Part shown: positions 52,865-61,104 of the stretch, in pieces
Layout of the letters: every line of letters starts with the position of its first letter
Position numbering within the stretch: the stretch's first letter is position 1
NCBI GenBank assembly: GCA_945874225.1
Contig: CAMCFT010000005.1
Span: 62,001-126,000, forward strand
Origin: Flavobacterium psychrophilum
Lineage (GTDB): Bacteria > Bacteroidota > Bacteroidia > Flavobacteriales > Flavobacteriaceae
Direction: 5' to 3'
DNA: 64,000 nt
Made by a program: the position numbers and the translations under genes
The notes under the pieces: generated by a model
Databases searched by the model: none
Seen by the model: only the letters and a program-made list of their open reading frames with translations
Told to the model about the DNA's origin: nothing

Positions 52865-54019
52865 TTAGTTTTTAATTAAACCATTAACAAACTTGACATT
52901 GTTGTCTAAATAAAAGTCTGCTTTTTGATCTAATTTCGGAAAATTATCATATTCATCCTGATAAAGAGCTCCTTTAGCATCATATTCAAAATGTCCAAAA
53001 TAATCATCCAAATCACTAATACGAACAAAATAAGCATTAAAATAAATCTTACCTTCTATTAGTTCTTCTTTGTATTGTGCTGCAAAATTCGTGATTATTT
53101 CAATACCATCATAATTTATTTTGATATTTTTATACATTAAATCATAAAAAACTACTTTATTTTGAGAAATACTCAAATAATTATCAAGTTTATTGATAAC
53201 TATATCGTTTTCGCTTAGTATATTGAAACTTGAAACTAAAGCTATAAAAACATATTTTCGAGTTTCCTCTCTTAAATAATCATTAGGAAAATGTCCAGCT
53301 TCAAACAAAACGGTTGGAACTCCTAATGACTGAAAAGTATCTCCAATGCAATTAATATTAAAAGAATCATCAAAACGACCAAGCTGACCCGGAATATATT
53401 GCTGTAAGACCTCATTCATACTTGCAATGAGGTTGATTGCTTTTAATCGAGAATCGTTTATTTCCCGTGCTTCATTATATGAGGGCGCTAAAAAGGACAA
53501 GGTTGCCGGCTTGCCTGTGCTTCCTACTCCAAATATAGTGCGCTGATCGTGAAGATTATAGCAGTAATCTGGTTTGAATTTCTCGAAAATTTCTCTTAAA
53601 ACCCTACTTTCGGGTTGGGACAGGTTTTGTGAATCCCGATTTAAGTCCACTTTATTAGCATTTTCGCGAGTATATAATTTTGCTCCATCAGGATTTAACA
53701 TCGGAATGCAACAAAAAGTAAATGTGTTAAGCAGTTTTTTTGCCAATTCTGAATCTCCATTCAAGACATTTATAAAATCAAAAAGGGCTTTTGTCGTTGT
53801 GCTTTCATTTCCATGCATTTGAGACCAGAGCAGAATCTTAATTTTTCCAGTTCCAATTTGGTACTTATATATAGGATTTTCAAGAACTGATTTTCCAATA
53901 ATTTCTACCTGATGATTCGTGTTAATTTTATTTAATAAAGGTAGAATTGAGTCTAAAGTTATATAACGTCCCTCAATAGATTGTTCTTTATATTGACTGA
54001 ATAATTGTTCTAAATCCAT
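52865..54019 (-). CDS. M14-family zinc carboxypeptidase
   Basis: The 384-residue peptidase has the zinc ligands HGNE (LLWSQMHGNESTTTKALFDF) and the third His in YCYNLHDQRTIFGVG; the catalytic glutamate lies in PTVLFEAGHFPNDYLREETRKY. NPDGAKLYTRENANKVDLNRD holds the substrate-binding Asn-Arg pair. No signal peptide is seen, so it is probably cytoplasmic. A specific C-terminal beta domain of about 100 residues follows. Sites TTTAC-N4-GTAAA overlap its likely -7 element (TACTTTTG, 54038-54045 on the - strand), so it appears repressed or activated with the divergent XRE gene. Confidence 0.88.
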   Translation of the reverse strand: MDLEQLFSQYKEQSIEGRYITLDSILPLLNKINTNHQVEIIGKSVLENPIYKYQIGTGKIKILLWSQMHGNESTTTKALFDFINVLNGDSELAKKLLNTFTFCCIPMLNPDGAKLYTRENANKVDLNRDSQNLSQPESRVLREIFEKFKPDYCYNLHDQRTIFGVGSTGKPATLSFLAPSYNEAREINDSRLKAINLIASMNEVLQQYIPGQLGRFDDSFNINCIGDTFQSLGVPTVLFEAGHFPNDYLREETRKYVFIALVSSFNILSENDIVINKLDNYLSISQNKVVFYDLMYKNIKINYDGIEIITNFAAQYKEELIEGKIYFNAYFVRISDLDDYFGHFEYDAKGALYQDEYDNFPKLDQKADFYLDNNVKFVNGLIKN

Positions 54020-54033
54020 AGGTATAATTTTGT

Positions 54034-54338
54034 TTTACAAAAGTAAACATCTTTATATTTACATTTGTAAACTATGAAAAATTAGTTTTATTCAAATTTG
54101 TAAACAGTAATTTTACTTTATCCACACTCTATTTCGAATGCATTGTTAACATCTGTATTCATAATAACATACTGTATCTATAATATTATTTATCAGTTAA
54201 TTAATATATGTTACTTTATGTTTTAATTCTGTATAATTCATAATTTTTAAATGATTTACATCTGTAATTTTGGTGGTTTCATTGTTAATGGTTACATTTG
54301 TAAATATTATTATTTAAAATATAATTTACAATGGTAAA
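54034..54338. promoter_or_regulatory. Array of TTTAC-N4-GTAAA operator-like sites
   Basis: Three perfect sites lie at 54034-54047, 54058-54071 and 54325-54338, with near matches at 54091-54104, 54255-54268 and 54291-54304. Site 54034 covers the -7 element of the M14 gene. Site 54255 overlaps TAATTTTG (54265-54272), the likely -7 of the XRE gene. Site 54325 spans the XRE ATG. The rest of this 311-base spacer is AT-rich with no gene. A dimeric regulator, most simply the XRE protein, is expected to bind. Confidence 0.68.
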
Positions 54339-54810
54339 CACGGAAAGTTTTATAAAAAGATTAGAAATTATACTGGACTATTACAGTCTAAACGCTTCTT
54401 CATTTGCCGATAAAATAGGTGTGCAACGTTCCAGTTTGTCTCATCTCCTTTCTGGCAGAAACAAGCCAAGCTTGGATTTTATTCTTAAAATTTCAGCTGT
54501 TTTTCCCGATGTCGATTTGTATTGGATCTTAAATGGGAAGGGAAATTTTCCAAAGTCGGAATTAAATAGTGAACCTAACATTGTTTCCCCTACTCCAATT
54601 TATACTACTCCAATTGCAGCAACTAAAATTGAAACTCCACCCGATTTGTTTTCAGAGAAAATTTCAAATTCAAAAAATCGTACAGAAGAAAATTTTTCAA
54701 ATAATTTTGTCAATACGCCAATCTCATCACATCCAAAAAAAGGAGGTGAAATTGACCAAATTGTAATTTTCTATAAAAATGGAACTTTTACTACTTATTC
54801 TCCTGAATGA
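54331..54810 (+). CDS. XRE/CI-like helix-turn-helix regulator
   Basis: The 159-residue protein has an N-terminal HTH of the phage-repressor type (LNASSFADKIGVQRSSLSHLLSGRNKPSLDFILKISAVFPDVDLYWILNGKG). A Pro/Thr-rich linker follows, and the C-terminus EIDQIVIFYKNGTFTTYSPE is a short strand-like tail. No peptidase domain of a CI repressor is present. An operator-like site spans its start codon, so autorepression is likely. It resembles stand-alone regulators common in flavobacteria. Confidence 0.85.
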   Translation: MVNTESFIKRLEIILDYYSLNASSFADKIGVQRSSLSHLLSGRNKPSLDFILKISAVFPDVDLYWILNGKGNFPKSELNSEPNIVSPTPIYTTPIAATKIETPPDLFSEKISNSKNRTEENFSNNFVNTPISSHPKKGGEIDQIVIFYKNGTFTTYSPE

Positions 54811-54813
54811 AGA

Positions 54814-55368
54814 TTATTTAAAGGTATAAGTGTTTTGAGGGATTTTTCCAATAACTCCCTCAAAATGGTTGAGGAGAATTTTCAAATCGGCTTCGTAGTT
54901 TGAAGTCGGTTGAAAAGGTTTGCCTATGTTAACTGTTTTCCTTCCAAAATCAAATGCCACAGGAATTATGGGAACATTTGCTTTCAATGCAATATAATAA
55001 AATCCAGATTTTAGTTCATTGACTTTTTTTCTGGTTCCTTCAGGAGAGATGGCCAGTCTGAACTCATCGTGTTTATCAAATATTTTTGCAATGGCATCTA
55101 CCTTATTCAAACTTCCAATCCTGTCTATCGGTGCTCCGCCCATCCAACTGAAATAAAAGCTGAATGGAAAACGAAACAACTCTTTTTTGGCAATAAAATT
55201 CATTTCAATACCGGTAATTCCTCTCGTAAACATTCCCAGAAAAAAATCATGCCAACTCGTGTGAGGCAAAACCATCAGCACACATTTCTTGATACTTTCA
55301 TCAATGGTGCCTTCAATCTTCCAACCCAATAGTTTAAAGAAAATAAATTTGTAGATGCTTTTTTTCAT
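54814..55368 (-). CDS. PlsC-like acyltransferase
   Basis: From the ATG at 55368 the protein has 184 residues; an earlier start would overlap the divergent gene region. The acyltransferase motifs are LPHTSWHDFFLG (HX4D), GGAPIDR, ISPEGTRKK (EGTR) and PIIPVAFDFG. It should transfer a fatty acyl chain to a lysophospholipid or related lipid at the inner membrane. It converges on the XRE gene with three bases between. Confidence 0.87.
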   Translation of the reverse strand: MKKSIYKFIFFKLLGWKIEGTIDESIKKCVLMVLPHTSWHDFFLGMFTRGITGIEMNFIAKKELFRFPFSFYFSWMGGAPIDRIGSLNKVDAIAKIFDKHDEFRLAISPEGTRKKVNELKSGFYYIALKANVPIIPVAFDFGRKTVNIGKPFQPTSNYEADLKILLNHFEGVIGKIPQNTYTFK

Positions 55369-55406
55369 TTGGAACCTAGTTTTTCGTAAAATTAGCATTA
55401 TTCCCG

Positions 55407-55414
55407 TATTTTTG
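55407..55414 (+). promoter_or_regulatory. -7 promoter element for the spermidine synthase-like gene
   Basis: TATTTTTG matches TAnnTTTG and lies 15 bases before the ATG at 55430. It supports that start over an earlier one at 55355, which would place the promoter inside the gene. Confidence 0.5.
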
Positions 55415-55429
55415 GTAAAAATAATTCTA

Positions 55430-56095
55430 ATGTTTAAAAAACTATTCAGTTATCTTCTTCCAATCACTATTTTCAAGCAAAAATCCACCATTAGTCAAAC
55501 CTTAGAAGTAACCTGGACTGACGGAAAATTAGTTTTGGACAGTAAGAACACCAATTACTCATATGGAAGTCTGCAGCGTATTCTGAGAAAAGGATTGAAG
55601 ATAATTGGTTTCGAAAGAATTGAGACTATGAATTCTATTCTCGTTTTGGGAGTTGCCGGAGGCAGTGTTATCAGAACTCTCGTTGACGAAATTAATTTTA
55701 AAGGAGAAATTACGGGCGTCGACATTGACCAAGCGGTAATTGAAATTGCCAATGCTTATTTTAAACTCAACGAGATTCCAAATCTGGAAATCATAATAGA
55801 TGATGCCGCTGAGTTTGTCCAAAAAACTAAAAACAAATATGATCTGATTATAATTGACATTTTTCAGGATACTAAAATGCCTGATTTTTTGTTTGAAACC
55901 CATTTTATAGACAGAATTTGCTTTTTATTAAATCCCAAAGGTTTTGTGCTTTTTAATACTATGCTACTAAATGCTCAACAAAAACAGCTTCATTTAGATT
56001 ATGTGAAAAATTTTGACACTAACAAATATAAAGTAGCAAAATTCAATAAATTAGAAGAAACCAATGAGTTGATACTTATTGAAAGCAAATTATAA
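55430..56095 (+). CDS. Spermidine synthase-like methyltransferase-fold protein
   Basis: The 221-residue Rossmann-fold protein has the nucleotide-binding motif ILVLGVAGGSVIRTLVDE, EITGVDIDQAVIEIANAYFKL and DDAAEFVQKTKNKYDLIIIDIFQ, as in spermidine synthases. The catalytic DxxD-type acidic residues are partly present (DIFQDTKMPDFL), but the polyamine-binding N-terminal domain is short, so the substrate is uncertain. It stands alone between the acyltransferase and the K+ channel gene. Confidence 0.78.
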   Translation: MFKKLFSYLLPITIFKQKSTISQTLEVTWTDGKLVLDSKNTNYSYGSLQRILRKGLKIIGFERIETMNSILVLGVAGGSVIRTLVDEINFKGEITGVDIDQAVIEIANAYFKLNEIPNLEIIIDDAAEFVQKTKNKYDLIIIDIFQDTKMPDFLFETHFIDRICFLLNPKGFVLFNTMLLNAQQKQLHLDYVKNFDTNKYKVAKFNKLEETNELILIESKL

Positions 56096-56161
56096 TCTAT
56101 GTCTTATAAAAAGTTACACAATTATTTCGTAAATTAGAGGTCGTATTCCAATCCTATAATT

Positions 56162-56872
56162 ATGAAAGCAATTCTAAAAAAACTCTTGTTAGGAAATGTT
56201 TCAAGGATTCCAAAACCCGAATATAATCCTGTTGAAAAACGCATTCAGAACATTAAAGCAATTTGGAATAATGACCATCAGGATGATAATGGAATTGAAA
56301 AAATAGTACGGTTGTTTCTTTCGTCTTCACAATTACTTTTCCCGGGAGTTTACATAAAATATTTAGCTACTTTAAAAGGATATGAATATCGAGATTTAGC
56401 CTTGGATTTCTATGTTTTACTCAAAGTTGCCTTCCCTCTGTTGATTTTAATTTATCAGTGGCAAAGTTATCCTTTTGTGATTTGGATAATGGTTTATGTA
56501 TTACTGGAGACTGTTTTATACATTCCAACGTTGATTTTTGCTTCAGATTTATTTTCAAAACCGCGTTCCTATAAAAGATCCATGCTTTTGCTTTTCCTTA
56601 ATTATATCGAAATTATATTTGCTTTTGGTGTCTTATATTCTTGTGACAATTACTTGAACAAACCTCTTGTAAATTGGTTCGACGCCATTTATTTCAGCAC
56701 AATTACTTCTTCGTCAATAGGATATGGAGATTTTTATCCTGTAACAACCATTGGAAAACTATTAGTAAGTGCACAAGCCATATTATTTCTGTTTTTTGTA
56801 GTGTTGTTTTTGAATTTTTTCTCTACCAAAATAAAAGTCAAAGGCTATTTTGATCTTGATAACAATTCCTAA
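56162..56872 (+). CDS. Two-pore-type potassium channel subunit
   Basis: The 236-residue membrane protein has four predicted transmembrane segments. The pore loop and selectivity filter are FDAIYFSTITSSSIGYGDFYPVTTIGK, with the GYGD signature, followed by LLVSAQAILFLFFVVLFLNFF. There is no C-terminal RCK domain; the protein ends soon after the last helix. It would conduct K+ across the inner membrane. Its stop abuts the kdsB stop on the opposite strand. Confidence 0.85.
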   Translation: MKAILKKLLLGNVSRIPKPEYNPVEKRIQNIKAIWNNDHQDDNGIEKIVRLFLSSSQLLFPGVYIKYLATLKGYEYRDLALDFYVLLKVAFPLLILIYQWQSYPFVIWIMVYVLLETVLYIPTLIFASDLFSKPRSYKRSMLLLFLNYIEIIFAFGVLYSCDNYLNKPLVNWFDAIYFSTITSSSIGYGDFYPVTTIGKLLVSAQAILFLFFVVLFLNFFSTKIKVKGYFDLDNNS

Positions 56873-57598
56873 TTACAACATTCTCCTTGCCTTTTCCAAA
56901 TCTTCCGGCGTGTCAATGCCAATACTCTTATCAGCGGTTTCGACCATTTTTATACGTTTTCCAAATTCTAAATAGCGCAATTGTTCCAGTTTTTCGGAGG
57001 CTTCCAAGGATTTCATTGGCAAACTGTAGAAATCCAAAAGTGCCTGTTTTCTAAAAGCATAAATCCCGATGTGCTGCATATAGCGAACGCCCACGTTTTT
57101 CTCTCTTGGATACGGAATCACAGAACGGGAAAAGTACAAAGCAAAACCGTTTTGGTCTACCACGACTTTTACATTATTGGGATTGTTGATTTCGTCTTCC
57201 TCTGTTATTTCAAACATTAGGGAAGCCAAATCTACTTTATTTTCGGTATCGTTTTTATACACTTCAATCAGTTTTTCTAAAGCAACGGTATTGATAAAAG
57301 GTTCGTCGCCTTGCACATTCACAACAATATCCACCTCGAGATTTTCGACCGCTTCGGCAATTCTATCGCTTCCTGATTCGTGTTCCTTGATGCTCTTGAT
57401 GGCTTTGCCTCCATTGGAAACTATTTCGTCAAAAATTAAATCCGAATCCGTAACCACAAAAACATCGTCAAAAAGATGGGATTGTTGCGCCGCTTCATAG
57501 GTTCTTAAAATCACGGTTTTTCCTCCCAAATCCTGCATCAGTTTGGCTGGAAATCTAGTTGAGGCATAACGTGCGGGAATGACTGCTATTATTTTCAT
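56873..57598 (-). CDS. kdsB: CMP-KDO synthetase
   Basis: KdsB activates 3-deoxy-D-manno-octulosonate with CTP for lipopolysaccharide synthesis. The 241-residue protein has [24 protein letters not shown] at the start, [29 protein letters not shown] and the C-terminal [12 protein letters not shown], all typical. Its first 11 codons, plus flanking bases, are duplicated at 58624-58656 beyond the RhuM gene. The ATG overlaps the RhuM stop by one base (TAATG). Confidence 0.96.
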   Translation of the reverse strand: MKIIAVIPARYASTRFPAKLMQDLGGKTVILRTYEAAQQSHLFDDVFVVTDSDLIFDEIVSNGGKAIKSIKEHESGSDRIAEAVENLEVDIVVNVQGDEPFINTVALEKLIEVYKNDTENKVDLASLMFEITEEDEINNPNNVKVVVDQNGFALYFSRSVIPYPREKNVGVRYMQHIGIYAFRKQALLDFYSLPMKSLEASEKLEQLRYLEFGKRIKMVETADKSIGIDTPEDLEKARRML

Positions 57599-58602
57599 TA
57601 CTTTTTTATATTTTTAATTTCTTTATCAAAATCTGAAATGAATTTTTGGTCTTGGATAATTCTAAATTTTTGATATTCAGTTTCAGCTTTCGACATTGCT
57701 TGATTATGGGAGATACTCCCCGAATTATTTAGCAATTCGTAGCGGTTCAATTTTAAGAAAGAATCCAAAATTTCAACCCATTCTTTCATTTTTGTTGGAA
57801 TGTTCCTTTCGGCTTGGAGTTCGGCAAAGTTCAAATACAATTCGACTAATCTATTCAATTCTCGAATTTCTTTCTCGGATAAATAATTTTTGGCAATTTC
57901 AGCATCCGACTTTAAAATTTTCCCGTCAGGCGAATTTTTCCAAGTTGTTAAACCCATATTTGGTTTTGCAACATCGGCTCTTTTATCAATTATTTCTGCT
58001 GCTGTATTTCCTGTAATTGCCCAATGCAATTTGTTTTGAACCGTTTTGTAAAAATTTGTTGTCAATTCTGATTTTGGATCATAATCAACGCTACATTGCG
58101 AAAATATATCAGTTATTTTTTGATAGAATCGTCTTTCCGATGCTCGGATTTCCCTGATTCTTTCCAGTAATTCTTCAAAATAATCCTTCCCAAAAACCTG
58201 ACCACCTTGCTTTAATCGTTTATCATCTATAGTAAAACCTTTTATAATAAACTCCTGTAAAGTTTTGGTTGCCCAAATTCTGAATTGGGTGGCTTGTTTT
58301 GAGTTTACGCGATAACCAACAGAAATAATAACATCCAGATTATAGAATTTTGTTTGATATGATTTACCATCTTCGGCAGTATGTTCCAAAATGGAACTAA
58401 CTGAATTTTCGACTAGTTCTCCTGATAAGAAAATATTACCCAAATGTTTAGTAATCGCAGGTCTTTGAACACCAAAAAGTTCACCGATTGCTTTTTGGGT
58501 CAACCAAACGGTTTCGTCATTTACAAAAACATCAACACGAACTTCTCCATCAGGAGCCGTATAAAGGATAAAATCTGAATTATTAGACTGTAATTGTTTC
58601 AT
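57598..58602 (-). CDS. RhuM family protein
   Basis: The 334-residue protein has the RhuM/virulence-protein layout: an N-terminal region [41 protein letters not shown] with a helix-turn-helix-like segment, [45 protein letters not shown], and a long helical C-terminal half. Such proteins are patchily distributed and often sit in genomic islands; biochemical function is unsettled. It lies between kdsB and a duplicated kdsB 5' fragment, which points to recent insertion. Confidence 0.88.
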   Translation of the reverse strand: MKQLQSNNSDFILYTAPDGEVRVDVFVNDETVWLTQKAIGELFGVQRPAITKHLGNIFLSGELVENSVSSILEHTAEDGKSYQTKFYNLDVIISVGYRVNSKQATQFRIWATKTLQEFIIKGFTIDDKRLKQGGQVFGKDYFEELLERIREIRASERRFYQKITDIFSQCSVDYDPKSELTTNFYKTVQNKLHWAITGNTAAEIIDKRADVAKPNMGLTTWKNSPDGKILKSDAEIAKNYLSEKEIRELNRLVELYLNFAELQAERNIPTKMKEWVEILDSFLKLNRYELLNNSGSISHNQAMSKAETEYQKFRIIQDQKFISDFDKEIKNIKK

Positions 58603-58623
58603 AAATGTTAATTAGAAAAAACT

Positions 58624-58656
58624 TAACGTGCGGGAATGACTACTATTATTTTTATT
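58624..58656 (-). pseudogene. Duplicated 5' fragment of kdsB
   Basis: This 33-base segment matches 57567-57599 at 31 positions. On the - strand it corresponds to the first codons of kdsB, with the start ATG changed to ATA and one Ala codon changed to Val. It lies directly after the stop of the membrane-protein gene and before RhuM. The two copies form a direct repeat flanking the RhuM gene. Confidence 0.85.
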
Positions 58657-59359
58657 TTGTATATTCTTTAAATTCATCTGCTGTTGCAGTCATATCAATT
58701 TTCTTTGGCTTTTGTTTTGGGTCAAATAAATAGATTCCCCAAATTTCCTTTTCTAAATCAAGTTTTATAGTGGTGATACTTTTATCTGCCAAAATAAATT
58801 TCAAAACTTTGTCATTTTTTGTCATCACTATCTTCATTTTCTGTGATTCTAAATACTTATATGAATCATTAAGGTAAAATAAATAGTCATCAGCTGCAAT
58901 GTAAAAATCTTCTTCTCCAACTTCTTTTTTGAGTTTATTAATTCTTTCATCAGTTGGCTCATATATAATTGCACTTCTATTTTCAATAACTAAAGTATCA
59001 TTTTTTACTTTTTGCAAGGTTTTTTTTTCAGACAATTTTTCATTATATGTTGTGAATATTTTTCCATTCCAAGGGTAATCACTACCTCTACCAATTGTGA
59101 ATGCTTTAATAGTTAAAAGTGTTGACAATATAAGAATAAACGAAATTATTCGTGATATTAAAATACTGAAATTTGATGTTTTAAATATTAATATTACAAG
59201 AAAAACAACCAAAATAGTTAGCCAAAGAATTTGAATATAAAAGTAAAATAAGTCCCCAAGCCCCCAACCAAATGTCAAAACATTCCGCAGCATAAGAGTT
59301 AGCACTGTTACAAAGAAAAAAATCGTTGAAATTAAAATTATTTTAAGCGTTTTTCCCAT
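58652..59359 (-). CDS. Membrane-anchored protein of unknown function
   Basis: From the ATG at 59359 the protein has 235 residues, with three N-terminal hydrophobic segments (KIILISTIFFFVTVLTLML, FYFYIQILWLTILVVFLVILIF, LISRIISFILILSTLLTI) and a soluble C-terminal domain of about 130 residues (NDTLVIENRSAIIYEPTDERINKLKKE ... IWGIYLFDPKQK). No family was recognised. A good promoter at 59385-59412 places the start at 59359 rather than at upstream ATG or GTG codons. It is bounded by a ygiD 3' fragment upstream and a kdsB 5' fragment downstream. Confidence 0.72.
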   Translation of the reverse strand: MGKTLKIILISTIFFFVTVLTLMLRNVLTFGWGLGDLFYFYIQILWLTILVVFLVILIFKTSNFSILISRIISFILILSTLLTIKAFTIGRGSDYPWNGKIFTTYNEKLSEKKTLQKVKNDTLVIENRSAIIYEPTDERINKLKKEVGEEDFYIAADDYLFYLNDSYKYLESQKMKIVMTKNDKVLKFILADKSITTIKLDLEKEIWGIYLFDPKQKPKKIDMTATADEFKEYTK

Positions 59360-59384
59360 TTTATTTTTAAACATAATTAATTCC

Positions 59385-59412
59385 CAAATATACCATTTTC
59401 CCACAAAATCAA
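59385..59412 (-). promoter_or_regulatory. Promoter of the membrane-protein gene
   Basis: On the - strand TTG (59410-59412), a 17-base spacer and TATATTTG (59385-59392) fit the -33/-7 consensus. The chosen ATG follows 25 bases after the -7 element. Confidence 0.65.
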
Positions 59413-59482
59413 CCTACATAATCTTCACCGAAGTCATACTTAAGAAACCCACCACTAATTTGTCATTGAACAAACTCAGATA
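59413..59482 (-). pseudogene. Diverged 3' fragment of a ygiD-like dioxygenase gene
   Basis: On the - strand this reads LSLFNDKLVVGFLSMTSVKI followed by Met and TAG. It matches the C-terminus of the ygiD gene at 60055 (LSLFNDKLVAGSLSMTSVKI then Val, TAG). DNA identity is about 84 percent over 68 bases, and most differences are synonymous. It is not attached to any upstream dioxygenase sequence. Confidence 0.85.
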
Positions 59483-59523
59483 TAAAACAAAACCCCACTA
59501 AATTTTATGAGTGAGGTTCAATT

Positions 59524-59799
59524 TTAAATTTCTAAATTGGTGTAATGTCCTTTCAAGCTATGTATCAATAAAACACCTTCGTCTGGAATTTCATAAACAA
59601 TACGATGTTCTTCGTTAATTTTTCTAGACCAAGTTCCTTGTAAAGTATGTTTTAATGCCTCGGGTTTTCCAATCCCTTCAAATGGATTTTTCATTATGTC
59701 TTCAATCAGAAGCTGAATTTTCTTTTGAATCGCTTTATTTCCTGATTTTTTCCAAAACCCAAAATGTTCCAATGCTTTTTTGGTTAATTTTATTTCCAT
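59524..59799 (-). CDS. YoeB/Txe-family mRNA interferase toxin
   Basis: From the ATG at 59799 the toxin has 91 residues. The RelE-like fold motifs are GIGKPEALKHTLQGTWSRKINEEHRIVYEI and the C-terminal SLKGHYTNLEI. These include the Glu and Arg of INEEHR and the terminal His-Tyr pair needed for ribosome-dependent mRNA cleavage in YoeB. Its start overlaps the antitoxin end by ten bases, as is usual for such pairs. Confidence 0.9.
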   Translation of the reverse strand: MEIKLTKKALEHFGFWKKSGNKAIQKKIQLLIEDIMKNPFEGIGKPEALKHTLQGTWSRKINEEHRIVYEIPDEGVLLIHSLKGHYTNLEI

Positions 59800-59999
59800 A
59801 AATCCTTGGTAGACATAGTAGTACATTCACCGCGTTTATATTCGGCTCTACCTTCTTGAATTGAATTTACAAAATCAGGATCATAAGGACTGTTTCCCTC
59901 ATTTATAGTCACATTTCTAACTCCTTTTAGATGTTCCAAAAGTGTTTTTACAAACGAAATGTGTTTTTCATCGACTTCAATAGTTATTGTACTCATCAT
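59790..59999 (-). CDS. Antitoxin of the YoeB-type pair (DUF2683-like)
   Basis: The 69-residue protein has an N-terminal strand STITIEVDEKHISFVKTLLEHLKGVRNVTI and an acidic, probably disordered C-terminal tail (SPYDPDFVNSIQEGRAEYKRGE) that would wrap the toxin. It does not look like a YefM/Phd antitoxin and resembles DUF2683 partners. A -7 element (TATATTTG, 60017-60024 on the - strand) lies 18 bases before the ATG. A second in-frame ATG follows the first. Confidence 0.85.
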   Translation of the reverse strand: MMSTITIEVDEKHISFVKTLLEHLKGVRNVTINEGNSPYDPDFVNSIQEGRAEYKRGECTTMSTKDLWK

Positions 60000-60016
60000 A
60001 AATGATTTTATTTTTA

Positions 60017-60024
60017 CAAATATA
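60017..60024 (-). promoter_or_regulatory. -7 promoter element of the toxin-antitoxin pair
   Basis: TATATTTG on the - strand matches TAnnTTTG, 18 bases before the antitoxin ATG. No -33 TTG is seen at the usual distance. Confidence 0.45.
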
Positions 60025-60054
60025 ACAAAAAAATATTTTTCTTAAATAACTTCC

Positions 60055-60884
60055 CTACACTATCTTCACCGATGTCATACTCAACGAACCCGCCACTAAT
60101 TTGTCATTAAATAAACTCAAATCTTCGGTTTTGTCTTTTAGACCCAAAGTGTAAATCAAGGGCAAATAATGGTCTGGCGTTGGAATCGCTATTTGTAAAG
60201 CCTTGCTTTGTTTTTCGTAATCGATAAGCGGTTGGAAATTGCCATCCAATAAATACTTGTTGACGGTTTCTCTGGCTTCAATTGCCCAATCATAGCCATA
60301 ATTGTCTTTGTCAAAATTAGGATAATCAACCAATCTCAAATTATGCACGATATTGCCGCTGCCAATAATCAGGATTCCTTTTTGACGCAAATCGCTTAAT
60401 TTCTTGGCCAATTCAAAATGATATTGTGTTGGTTTTGTATAATCAATACTCAACTGGATTACAGGAACATTGGCTTCTGGATACAAATGCTTGACCACAC
60501 TCCAAGTACCATGGTCCAAACCCCAATGTTCATCGAGTTCTACTTCAATAGGTTTTAACAATTCCTTAGTTTCTATAGCTAATTCCGGACTTCCTTTCGC
60601 CGGATATTGCACCTCGAACAATTCTTGCGGAAAACCACCAAAATCGTGAATTGTTCTGGGCATTTCCATCGCAGTAACTTTAGTACCATTGGTAAACCAA
60701 TGTGCTGAAATACACAAAATAGCGTTGGGTTTTGGCAAAGTTTTGGCCACTTTCGAAAACCAGTTACAAACTCATTTTCCTCAATGGCATTCATTGGACT
60801 TCCGTGTCCCAGAAATAAAACCGGCATTTTTTCGGTGTTTGAAAAAGTGATTGAAATTTTATGTAAATCATTTAAAGTAATCAT
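60055..60884 (-). pseudogene. ygiD: YgiD/DODA-like extradiol dioxygenase, frameshifted
   Basis: The LigB-fold dioxygenase opens extradiol rings (4,5-DOPA type) using a metal. The N-terminal part (60884 to about 60752: MPVLFLGHGSPMNAIEENEFVTGFRK) and the main part (from 60750: VAKTLPKPNAILCISAHWFTNGTKV to SMTSVKIV) are in different frames. One missing A in a short A run (CGAAAG for CGAAAAG) would account for this. The metal histidines (GHGSP, SAHWF) are otherwise intact. It could be a sequencing error, or a recent loss next to the toxin-antitoxin insertion. Confidence 0.85.
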
Positions 60885-60905
60885 TTTAATTTTTGTTTAA
60901 TATAA

Positions 60906-61086
60906 TATGGCTGTCAGCTAAGCGGACTAAATTTTCAGGACACAAACGCTTTATGAAAATTTTGCCACGAATTACACGAATTTGCACAAATTTTTTTAAA
61001 ATTAAAACAAGAATTCGTGCCAATTCGTGTAATTCGTGTAATTCGTGGCTAAAATAATCTAATGGTATAACTAACGGATAGTCATA
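60906..61086. repeat. CCACGAATTACACGAAT inverted-repeat element, copy 3, with possible termini
   Basis: The hairpin core (60964-61049) has the same arms as copies at 29743 and 35696. Outside it, TATGGCTGTCAGCTAA (60906-60921) and the inverse of CTAACGGATAGTCATA (61071-61086) match at 11 of 16 positions, suggesting terminal inverted repeats of a 181-base element. GCTAAG and CTTTAT-AAAATTTT on the left flank are shared with copy 1. Confidence 0.7.
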
Positions 61087-61104
61087 TAATATAAAATATC
61101 CTTC

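Noticed and set aside
60579-60884. Independent 101-residue protein
   Set aside because: Its first 45 residues are the missing N-terminus of ygiD; the rest is out-of-frame sequence after the frameshift.
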